DNA of 32,238 nt from Planctomycetota bacterium. GTDB lineage: Bacteria; Planctomycetota; UBA1135; GCA-002748355. A model generated the notes under the pieces. That model was not told where the DNA came from and made no database searches. It saw only the letters and a list, made by a program, of their open reading frames with translations. Made by a program: the position numbers and the translations under genes. Shown here in pieces: positions 16,096-22,277 of the stretch. The stretch spans positions 1-32,238 of the forward strand of contig NYZE01000110.1 in the NCBI GenBank assembly GCA_002685965.1, written 5' to 3'. The stretch's first letter is position 1, and each line of letters begins with the position of its first letter.

Positions 16096-17214
16096 ATGAG
16101 CCCACCATTTCCCAGGCCAGGTCTCGTCGAGGAGATGGCGCGCGAGGCAGGGTTCGATCTGGTGGCTTTCGGGCCGGCGGGCCCGGGCGAGCACGGCGCG
16201 AAGCTCGAAGAGTGGATCGCCGCCGGGCGGCACGGCGAGATGGACTACCTCGAGCGGAACCTGCCCCGGCTCCTCGAACCCGAGCGTCTCCTGCCCGGCG
16301 CGCGCGGCGCCGTCGCGCTGGGCTACGACTATGGGCGTGATGGCGTCGCCCTGGAGTCGGGCGGACGGGTCGCCCGCTATGCGGCCGGCCGCGACTATCA
16401 CCGCGCGCTCGGCAGCCGCATGCGCCGTCTGACGACGGCGCTCGAGCGGGAAGGCGTGCGTGGGGACTCGTTGCGCAGCGGCATCGATGCCGTGCCGATC
16501 CTCGAGCGGGCGCTGGCGGCGCAAGCAGGGATTGGCTTCCTGGCCAAGAGCAGCGGGATCATTCACGCTGAACGCGGGCCGTGGTTGCTGCTCGCCGAGG
16601 TCCTGACCACCGAAGCTTTCGCTCCGAGCGCACCGGCTACGGGCTCATGCGGCACCTGCACGGCCTGCTTGGATACTTGCCCGACGGGCGCGATCGTTGC
16701 GCCGTTCGAGGTCGATGCCCGGCGCTGCCTTTCCTACACCACGATCGAGCTACGCGGCCCCATCCCCCACGACTACCGCGCAGCCCAGGGTGACTGGCTG
16801 TTTGGCTGCGACATCTGCATCGAAGCGTGTCCCTTCCACTCGCGCACCGGCCCGCCCCACGACGATCCGGATGCGCGGCTGCACCCAGCGCTCGAGACCT
16901 GGCAGCTCGTTGGCTTGCTCGCGCTGACACCGGAGCAGTGGAACCGCGACTGGACGGGCACCGCGATGCGGCGGGCGGGCCGCGCAGGGCTACAGCGCAA
17001 TGCCGCGATCGTGCTCGGCAACCTGGGTCAAGAGGATGCTGCACCGGTGCTCGTGAAGGCGCTCGAGGACAGCGATGCCGGTGTGCGCACGGCGGCAGCG
17101 TGGGCACTGTGCCGCCTCGGCCGCGGACGGAACGAGGCCATGAGGGCGTTGGCAAGAGAGACAGACCTCGACGTCGCCGCGGACATGCGGAGATCGCTGG
17201 CCGAGTTCGGCTAG
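16096..17214 (+). CDS. queG: Epoxyqueuosine reductase
   Basis: Reduces epoxyqueuosine to queuosine in tRNA using cobalamin and two 4Fe-4S clusters. 372 residues. The first ferredoxin-type motif has C185, C188, C191 and C195 (CGTCTACLDTCP); the second includes C238, C241 and C245 (CDICIEACP). The N-terminal domain carries the expected YLERNLPRLLEPERLLPGARGAVAL and GWFLAKSSG-like (IGFLAKSSGIIHAERG) blocks. The last ~70 residues are HEAT-repeat-like (APVLVKALEDSDAGVRTAAAWALCRLG), as in many QueG proteins. The partner gene queA lies 4 kb downstream on the opposite strand. A clear terminator follows the stop by 16 bases. Confidence 0.95.
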   Translation: MSPPFPRPGLVEEMAREAGFDLVAFGPAGPGEHGAKLEEWIAAGRHGEMDYLERNLPRLLEPERLLPGARGAVALGYDYGRDGVALESGGRVARYAAGRDYHRALGSRMRRLTTALEREGVRGDSLRSGIDAVPILERALAAQAGIGFLAKSSGIIHAERGPWLLLAEVLTTEAFAPSAPATGSCGTCTACLDTCPTGAIVAPFEVDARRCLSYTTIELRGPIPHDYRAAQGDWLFGCDICIEACPFHSRTGPPHDDPDARLHPALETWQLVGLLALTPEQWNRDWTGTAMRRAGRAGLQRNAAIVLGNLGQEDAAPVLVKALEDSDAGVRTAAAWALCRLGRGRNEAMRALARETDLDVAADMRRSLAEFG

Positions 17215-17230
17215 CTAGCCGCCAAGCCCG

Positions 17231-17263
17231 GCGCGTTGCATCTTTGCAACGCGCGTTGTTTTT
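17231..17263 (+). terminator. Intrinsic terminator of queG
   Basis: GCGCGTTGCA (17231-17240) and TGCAACGCGC (17245-17254) form a perfect 10-bp stem with a TCTT loop, followed by GTTGTTTTTC. This is a textbook rho-independent terminator 16 bases after the queG stop. Confidence 0.92.
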
Positions 17264-17427
17264 CGACGACTGTTGTTATCCGCCGTCGTTCCACGGCTAC
17301 TGGCAGTGGCGCACAAGCCAATGCACGCCCTCTGTCGTGATGTGCCATTGGCACCGTGTGTTCCATCACTTCCGGCTCCGACTGTCATTGCGGGGGCCGA
17401 ACTTGGCAACTCTCTTGCTTCTGCTTG

Positions 17428-17447
17428 GCGCCGGCATCTTCCGGCGC
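17428..17447 (+). promoter_or_regulatory. GC-rich hairpin upstream of the zinc-ribbon gene
   Basis: GCGCCGG (17428-17434) and CCGGCGC (17441-17447) form a perfect 7-bp stem around CATCTT, ending 43 bases before the zinc-ribbon ATG. No T-run follows. The rest of the 276-base gap after queG, apart from the queG terminator, shows no clear feature. Confidence 0.35.
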
Positions 17448-17490
17448 TTACCGGCGACAGCCGTCAACTCTGAACGACAGCGGGCACAAA

Positions 17491-17715
17491 ATGGACACGA
17501 TCGACTATTACAACGAGAAGAAATGGTGCGACGGCTGCGGGGACTACGTTCGCTTTCTGATGAGCGTCGATCACTCGTACTGCGTGCACTGCGGGACCCT
17601 CGTCCGCCTCTTCAACAAGCAAGACTGGGAAGCCTTCCACGCAGCCGTGGATCAGAGCCGCCAAGCCAGGGCACAAGGCCCTAACAAGGGCCGCCGACGC
17701 GTTCGCGCTTCCTGA
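17491..17715 (+). CDS. Small zinc-ribbon protein
   Basis: 74 residues with two CxxC knuckles, C13/C16 (CDGC) and C31/C34 (CVHC), forming a probable treble-clef or ribbon zinc site. The spacer reads DYVRFLMSVDHSY and the tail is Arg/Lys-rich and probably disordered, suggesting nucleic-acid or ribosome contact. I associate the pattern YNEKKWC..C..YVR.LMSVDHSYC..CG with a conserved Planctomycetes hypothetical family (memory, not searched). ATG 17491 is the first ATG that gives the compact motif; the frame is open to 17356, but the added residues look non-conserved. It is 74 bases upstream of the dehydrogenase gene, which appears to have its own promoter. Confidence 0.75.
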   Translation: MDTIDYYNEKKWCDGCGDYVRFLMSVDHSYCVHCGTLVRLFNKQDWEAFHAAVDQSRQARAQGPNKGRRRVRAS

Positions 17716-17739
17716 CCACCGCCCCTGCCCCTATATAGT
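17712..17739 (+). promoter_or_regulatory. Sigma-70-like promoter before the P5C dehydrogenase gene
   Basis: CTGACC (17712-17717) and TATAGT (17734-17739) are separated by 16 bases and match the -35 and -10 consensus at 4/6 and 5/6 positions. The -35 overlaps the stop region of the zinc-ribbon gene. Transcription would start near 17746, about 45 bases before the GTG. Confidence 0.5.
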
Positions 17740-17752
17740 CGCGCTGGGAAGT

Positions 17753-17770
17753 CCATCCCCCTCGGGATGG
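17753..17770 (+). promoter_or_regulatory. 5' UTR hairpin of the P5C dehydrogenase gene
   Basis: CCATCCC (17753-17759) and GGGATGG (17764-17770) form a perfect 7-bp stem with a CCTC loop, between the predicted promoter and the AAGGAG ribosome site (17778-17783). It could stabilise the mRNA or tune translation. Confidence 0.5.
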
Positions 17771-17789
17771 CAGCCAGAAGGAGCGACTT

Positions 17790-19334
17790 GTGGAGGAGTT
17801 CAGGAATGAGCCGTTCACCGATTTCTCGGTGGCGGAGAACCGCGGGGCGTTCGAGAACGCCCTGACCAAGGTTGCCGAGGACTTCGGCAAGCGACACACC
17901 TGCTGGATCGCAGGAGACGACATCGGCGGGGAGGCCGATCTCGTATCCCGCGACCCTGGTGACACCGACCGCATCGTCGGCGTCTACCCCAAACTCGGCG
18001 AGGACGAAGCCGAGCGCGCCATGCAGGCGGCTCTCGGCGCCTATCCAGACTGGTCCGCGAGGACCGCTGAGGAGCGGGCCGGCTACCTGTTCGAAGCTTC
18101 GAGGCGCATGCGCGAGCGGAAGCACGAGTTCTCTGCGCTGATGGTGTTCGAGGTCGGCAAGACATGGGCCGAAGCCGACGCCGACACGGCGGAGGCCATC
18201 GACTTCATGGAGTTTTATGCCCGTGAAGCGCTGCGCTACGCCAAGGGCTCCGACCTGACCCCGCTCGCCGGCGAGAAAAACGAGATGCGCTACATCCCGC
18301 TCGGGGTCGGCGTTGTGATTCCGCCGTGGAACTTCCCGCTGGCGATTCTGGCGGGCATGGCAACCGCCGCCCTCGTCACGGGCAACACGGTCATCGTCAA
18401 GCCTTCCTCCGACTCACCCGTGATTGGCGGCAAGTTCGCCGAGCTCATGCGCGAAGTCGGCGTCCCGGGCGGCGCGTTCAACTACCTCACCGCATCCGGT
18501 GCGGTCGCTGGCGAGTACCTGGTCAAGCATCCAAAGACGCGCTTCGTCGCCTTCACGGGCAGCAAGGCGGTCGGCCTCGGCATCGTCAGCAAGGCCGGCG
18601 CAACGCCAGAAGGTCAGATCTGGATCAAGCGCGTCATCGCCGAGATGGGTGGCAAGGACGGTATCTACGTCGACGGCGATGCGGATGTCGATGTCGCCGT
18701 GCAGGGCACCCTCGCGTCGGCCTTCAGCTACGCCGGCCAGAAGTGCTCGGCGTGCTCTCGGGTGATCGTACACGAGAAAATCTACGACGACTTCGTGGCC
18801 GGGCTCGCCCAAGGCGCGCCGAAGCTCAATGTCGGGCACCCGACCGATCCCGACGTCTTCGTCGGGCCGGTATCGAGCGAGAGCGCCTACAACAAGATTC
18901 TCGAGTACATCGAGATCGGCAAGGGCGAGGGACGTCTCGTCGCCGGCGGTGGCAAGGCACCCGGCAATGGCTACTACATTCAGCCGACGGTCATCGCTGA
19001 CATCAGCCCCGACGCGCGCATCGCACAGGAAGAGATCTTCGGTCCGGTACTGGCCGTGATCAAAGCCGGGTCGTACGAAGAAGGCCGCACCATCTTCAAT
19101 GGCACGATCTACGGACTGACCGGTGCGATCTACTCGAACACTCGCGCGCATCTCGACGACGCCAAGCAGAACTTCCACGTCGGCAACCTGTACCTGAATC
19201 GCAAGTGCACGGGCGCCCTCGTCGGCAGCCAGCCGTTTGGCGGCTTCAACATGTCCGGCACGGACAGCAAGGCCGGCAGCCGCGACTACCTGCTGCTGTT
19301 CCTGCAGGGGAAGACGATCAGCGAGAAGGTCTGA
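17790..19334 (+). CDS. rocA: 1-pyrroline-5-carboxylate (glutamate semialdehyde) dehydrogenase
   Basis: NAD-dependent aldehyde dehydrogenase that oxidises glutamate-gamma-semialdehyde/P5C to glutamate in proline and arginine breakdown. 514 residues, the length of stand-alone RocA/PruA enzymes. The cofactor region includes VIPPWNFPLAI and FTGSKAVG. The general base is probably Glu285 (EMGGKD) and the nucleophile Cys319 in AGQKCSACSR, a motif characteristic of this subfamily. Start GTG 17790 has AAGGAG six bases upstream. Promoter and leader hairpin are visible. No proline dehydrogenase gene is adjacent, so substrate choice rests on the family motif. Confidence 0.92.
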   Translation: MEEFRNEPFTDFSVAENRGAFENALTKVAEDFGKRHTCWIAGDDIGGEADLVSRDPGDTDRIVGVYPKLGEDEAERAMQAALGAYPDWSARTAEERAGYLFEASRRMRERKHEFSALMVFEVGKTWAEADADTAEAIDFMEFYAREALRYAKGSDLTPLAGEKNEMRYIPLGVGVVIPPWNFPLAILAGMATAALVTGNTVIVKPSSDSPVIGGKFAELMREVGVPGGAFNYLTASGAVAGEYLVKHPKTRFVAFTGSKAVGLGIVSKAGATPEGQIWIKRVIAEMGGKDGIYVDGDADVDVAVQGTLASAFSYAGQKCSACSRVIVHEKIYDDFVAGLAQGAPKLNVGHPTDPDVFVGPVSSESAYNKILEYIEIGKGEGRLVAGGGKAPGNGYYIQPTVIADISPDARIAQEEIFGPVLAVIKAGSYEEGRTIFNGTIYGLTGAIYSNTRAHLDDAKQNFHVGNLYLNRKCTGALVGSQPFGGFNMSGTDSKAGSRDYLLLFLQGKTISEKV

Positions 19335-19337
19335 GGC

Positions 19338-19781
19338 TCAAGGCTGGGGGTCGGGTGTGGGTTGGTCAGAGGTGCCTGACACCTTTGACCAACGAAGTGC
19401 TTCGTTGATCTCGGCGTCGCGCTTGCCGCGGGCGGCGTGAACCGTGGCGACCATCGTGGCGGATTTGGCGTCCCAGGGGTCCCGGCGGAAGAGGCGGCGG
19501 AAGCCGGCGGGTGCCGTATCGTCGTCGCCGACCATGAAGGCGTGGAGGGCGTCGGCGGAGTGGTCGGTTTGGCGTTGGCGGAACGCGCGACGGCTGCGCA
19601 CGATGCGTCGCAGGGTGAACTCGAAAAGGCTGATCGTGCACAGGATCTGGACGCCGAGCAGCAAGTTCGTGAAGTCAACGCCGTCGTCGCGGAGGACGAA
19701 TCGCATGATCAGGAGAACGTCGGCCAATGCCAGCGTCGTGACGAACACGGCGCCCGGTAACCAGAAGTTCTCGGGCAGCAC
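19338..19781 (-). CDS. Two-TM inner membrane protein of unknown function
   Basis: 147 residues if started at GTG 19781. Two hydrophobic helices are visible (FWLPGAVFVTTLALADVLLIMRFVL and FTNLLLGVQILCTISLFEF), followed by an Arg-rich cytoplasmic segment and a soluble tail (ATMVATVHAARGKRDAEINEALRW). Codon third positions are GC-rich in the manner of the neighbours, supporting a real gene. The frame stays open upstream to 20435, but that part is antisense to thiE. The last ~17 codons are encoded by a palindrome (19361-19393) and a low-complexity stretch. The gene ends three bases from the dehydrogenase stop and starts three bases from thiE. The start is uncertain and no Shine-Dalgarno is visible. 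Confidence 0.6.
   Translation of the reverse strand: MLPENFWLPGAVFVTTLALADVLLIMRFVLRDDGVDFTNLLLGVQILCTISLFEFTLRRIVRSRRAFRQRQTDHSADALHAFMVGDDDTAPAGFRRLFRRDPWDAKSATMVATVHAARGKRDAEINEALRWSKVSGTSDQPTPDPQP
19361..19393. repeat. REP-like palindrome at the 3' junction of rocA and the membrane-protein gene
   Basis: Bases 19361-19374 pair with 19380-19393 to form a 14-bp stem with one G-T wobble and a CCTGA loop. The core GGTGCCTGACACC resembles repetitive extragenic palindromes I remember from other genomes (recollection, not searched). It lies 26 bases beyond the dehydrogenase stop, so it can fold as that gene's terminator or stabiliser. At the same time it encodes the tail of the facing gene. Confidence 0.65.
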
Positions 19782-19784
19782 GGC

Positions 19785-20420
19785 ATGATGATGAACGGCG
19801 TACTCGGCGACCGCCGCCTCTACTTGTTGCTGACCCGATCGATGTGTCGTCGTAAGCCGATCGACACCCTGCGTGCAGCCTTGGAGGGCGGCGTCGACCT
19901 CGTGCAGGTGCGAGAGAAACCCTTCGGACCGGATGCGATCGAGTGGATCGAGAAGGTCATCGTGGAGTGCGACACCATCCACGTCCCTGTCATCGTCAAC
20001 GATTGGGTGGACCTGGCAACGACTGCGCGAGCACACGGCGTGCACTACGGGCAAGAGGACCTCGCTCAGCAGGGTCGACCGACCCGCAGCGATCTGATCT
20101 TCGGCGTGTCGACGCACAACGTCGACGAGATCCAGGTCGCCCTGGCGACCGAGCCCGACTACGTCGCCGTAGGCCCGTGCTTCCCGAGCCGCACCAAGCG
20201 CTTCGCTCGCTACCTCTCGCCCGAGGATCTGGGACCTCTGGTGGATCTCGCCACCGTGCCGTGCTTCGCGATCGGCGGCATCACGGCGGACAACGTCGGA
20301 GAACTCACGGACTCGGGGGTCAGACGGGTCGCGGTCTCGGCCTCGGTCCTGGCGGCCGCCGATCCCGCGGCAGCCACAACAGCTGTGCGCGCGGCGCTGG
20401 ACCCCATGTGGGCCGGATGA
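19785..20420 (+). CDS. thiE: Thiamine-phosphate synthase
   Basis: Joins HMP-pyrophosphate and thiazole phosphate to thiamine monophosphate. 211-residue TIM barrel with the family landmarks RRLYLLLT (strand 1), VDLVQVREK, VPVIVNDWVDLA, GVHYGQEDL, FGVSTHN, YVAVGPCFPSRTK and CFAIGGIT. The start lies in a run ATGATGATG; 19785 is given, and 19788 or 19791 are equally possible. No Shine-Dalgarno is visible. The start is three bases from the putative start of the divergent membrane-protein gene, leaving no separate promoter space. No other thiamine gene is in the window. Confidence 0.9.
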   Translation: MMMNGVLGDRRLYLLLTRSMCRRKPIDTLRAALEGGVDLVQVREKPFGPDAIEWIEKVIVECDTIHVPVIVNDWVDLATTARAHGVHYGQEDLAQQGRPTRSDLIFGVSTHNVDEIQVALATEPDYVAVGPCFPSRTKRFARYLSPEDLGPLVDLATVPCFAIGGITADNVGELTDSGVRRVAVSASVLAAADPAAATTAVRAALDPMWAG

Positions 20421-20496
20421 TGCCGCCGACCGCACTCACGATTGGCCCGTCGAGCCGATAGCATTGTGAGTTGACCGATCCGAAACGAGGACACCC

Positions 20497-21171
20497 ATGA
20501 ACACCATGGACACAACGGGATTTCACCAGATCACGGCAGCGAAGGCCTCCAGCGCCGAACGGCTGACCTTCCTGCGCAAGACCTACAGTCTCGTGCTGCT
20601 CGGCATCGCTGTCTTCGCGAGCACGGCCATGGCGGCCCAAGAGGTCGGCGTCGTCAACGACATCGCCAAGTCGCTTTTCGGAATGGGCTGGCTGTTGATG
20701 CTGGTCTGGATCGGCTCCGCCTTCCTCGTGCGCGCAGTCGCGCGCACACCCGGTGTAGGGATGGTGCTCTACCTCGCCTACGCGGCCTTCCTCGGGATCA
20801 TGATCACGCCGCTGCTCCTCGACGCCACAGACTCTGTTGGCCCGGCAGCGATCATGACACTGAGCATCTTTGGCGGGCTCACGGCCTACGTGTTCGTCAC
20901 CAAGCATGATTTCTCGTTCCTTGGTGGCATCCTCGCGATCGGGATGTTCGCGATGATCGGCATCGCCATCGTCGGGATGATCTTCGGCCTGCAGATGGGC
21001 GCCTGGTACTCGATCGGTGGCGCGTTGCTCTTCTCGGGCTACATCCTCTACGACACCAGCAACATCCTGCACCGCTGCCGCATCGACGAGCCGCTCCCGG
21101 CAGCGATCGAGCTGTTCGTCGATATCGTCATGCTGTTCTGGTTCATCTTGTCGCTCCTGAACCGCGACTGA
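20497..21171 (+). CDS. Bax inhibitor-1 (BI-1/YccA/YbhL) family membrane protein
   Basis: 224 residues with about seven transmembrane helices filling residues ~28-220. Family landmarks include the N-terminal FLRKTYSLVLLGIAVFASTA helix, the central AAFLGIMITPLLL and GLTAYVFVTKHDFSFLGG segments, and the closing GYILYDTSNILHR and IELFVDIVMLFWFILSLL. BI-1 homologues are implicated in calcium leak and membrane-protein quality control; the role here is not determinable. ATG 20497 has ACGAGG six bases upstream. It is 76 bases after thiE and may be transcribed with it or from its own promoter. Confidence 0.88.
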   Translation: MNTMDTTGFHQITAAKASSAERLTFLRKTYSLVLLGIAVFASTAMAAQEVGVVNDIAKSLFGMGWLLMLVWIGSAFLVRAVARTPGVGMVLYLAYAAFLGIMITPLLLDATDSVGPAAIMTLSIFGGLTAYVFVTKHDFSFLGGILAIGMFAMIGIAIVGMIFGLQMGAWYSIGGALLFSGYILYDTSNILHRCRIDEPLPAAIELFVDIVMLFWFILSLLNRD

Positions 21172-21205
21172 CCCCTCTGTCAGGGGCTACCCAAAATGGG
21201 TTGCC
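21172..21205. terminator. Double hairpin between convergent Bax inhibitor and queA genes
   Basis: CCCCT and AGGGG (21172-21186) form a small hairpin that touches a second one, 21185-21205. In the second, GGCTACCC pairs with GGGTTGCC except for one mismatch, around an A-rich loop. It sits between the two stop codons and probably ends both transcripts. The second hairpin resembles 3797-3819. Confidence 0.55.
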
Positions 21206-21212
21206 AGCTGGG

Positions 21213-22250
21213 TCATGGCAGGATCAGCATCGCGTCGCCGTAGCTGAAGAAGCGATAGCCTTCGTGGATGGCCAGGTCGTAGAGCGCCAGCGTGCGCTCG
21301 CGGCCGAGGATCGAGCACACGAGCAGGAGGAGCGTGCTTTCCGGCAGGTGGAAGTTCGTGAGTAGGCCGTCTACGAAGCGCGGCTCGTTACCGGGATGGA
21401 GATAGAGCGACGTCTCACCGGTGCCGGCCGCCAACTCTTCGGTGACCGGATCGAGACAGCTCTCGACAACGCGGGTGCTCGTCGTGCCGACGCAGAAGAC
21501 GCGACTTGCCGCGTTGAGCCGATCCGCTGCATCAGGGGCTAGCTCGTAGCGTTCCGGGTGCATGACGTGCGCTTCGATAGTCTCGGCCTCGAGCGATGCG
21601 AAGGTGCCCTCGCCGACGTGCAGCGTGACCGAAACGACGTCCACTTGGCGTCCACGTAGATCGTCCAGCAACGCATCCGTCAGGTGCAAGCCCGCCGTCG
21701 GTGCGGCGACCGCGCCGGGCTTGGCCGCGAACACGGTCTGGTAGCGCTCTCGGTCGGCCGCGTTGCGCTCATCGTCATCAGCTCGCTTCACGTACGGCGG
21801 AAGCGGTGCCCGCCCCACCAGCTCCAGGACTTGGTCGAGATCTCCGTCCGCGGCACGCAACTCGACCTCAGAGTGGCCACCTTCGCCGCGACCCACGAAC
21901 GTGAGCAGGACCGCTCCGCCCTCCATCGCCACGACCTCGCCCGCACGCAGCTTCTTGGCCGGCCGCAGCAAGGTCCGCGCAGCACAACCGTCGTGTTCGA
22001 GGACGAGGCATTCGACCCGGGCCCCCGTCGCACGCTGTCCGACCAGGCGCCACGGCCGCACGCGCGTGTCGTTGACCACCATCGCGTCGCCGGACTGCAA
22101 GAACTGGCCGAGATCGCGCACGTGCCGGTGCTTGACGATTTCGGGATCCGTACGGGAGCAGACGAGCATCCGCGCCGCGTCTCGCTGCTCGAGCGGAATC
22201 GCGGCGATCCTCTCCTGAGGCAGTTCGTAGTGGAAAAGCTCTCGCTTCAC
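21213..22250 (-). CDS. queA: SAM:tRNA ribosyltransferase-isomerase
   Basis: Transfers and isomerises the ribosyl part of S-adenosylmethionine onto preQ1-tRNA, giving epoxyqueuosine, the substrate of QueG. 345 residues from GTG 22250, beginning KRELFHYELPQERIA as in the family; the longer frame to 22898 is antisense to the glycosyltransferase gene. Signature blocks are VVNDTRVRPWRLVG, RYQTVFAAKPGAVAAPTAGLH, VSVTLHVGEGTF and GLLTNFHLPESTLLLLV. Only 27 bases separate the start from the divergent glycosyltransferase start, and no Shine-Dalgarno is visible. Confidence 0.95.
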   Translation of the reverse strand: MKRELFHYELPQERIAAIPLEQRDAARMLVCSRTDPEIVKHRHVRDLGQFLQSGDAMVVNDTRVRPWRLVGQRATGARVECLVLEHDGCAARTLLRPAKKLRAGEVVAMEGGAVLLTFVGRGEGGHSEVELRAADGDLDQVLELVGRAPLPPYVKRADDDERNAADRERYQTVFAAKPGAVAAPTAGLHLTDALLDDLRGRQVDVVSVTLHVGEGTFASLEAETIEAHVMHPERYELAPDAADRLNAASRVFCVGTTSTRVVESCLDPVTEELAAGTGETSLYLHPGNEPRFVDGLLTNFHLPESTLLLLVCSILGRERTLALYDLAIHEGYRFFSYGDAMLILP

Positions 22251-22277
22251 GACAGGCCAACTATCATCGCCCACTCC

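Noticed and set aside
14981-16099. 372-residue plus-strand frame opposite the kinase-like gene
   Set aside because: The minus-strand gene has a strong Shine-Dalgarno and a plausible fold pattern; this frame starts in a gap and runs into queG without a ribosome site.
19782-20435. Upstream 218-residue extension of the two-TM protein
   Set aside because: It is antisense to thiE, which has all family motifs. Only the part up to about 19781 looks like a real gene.
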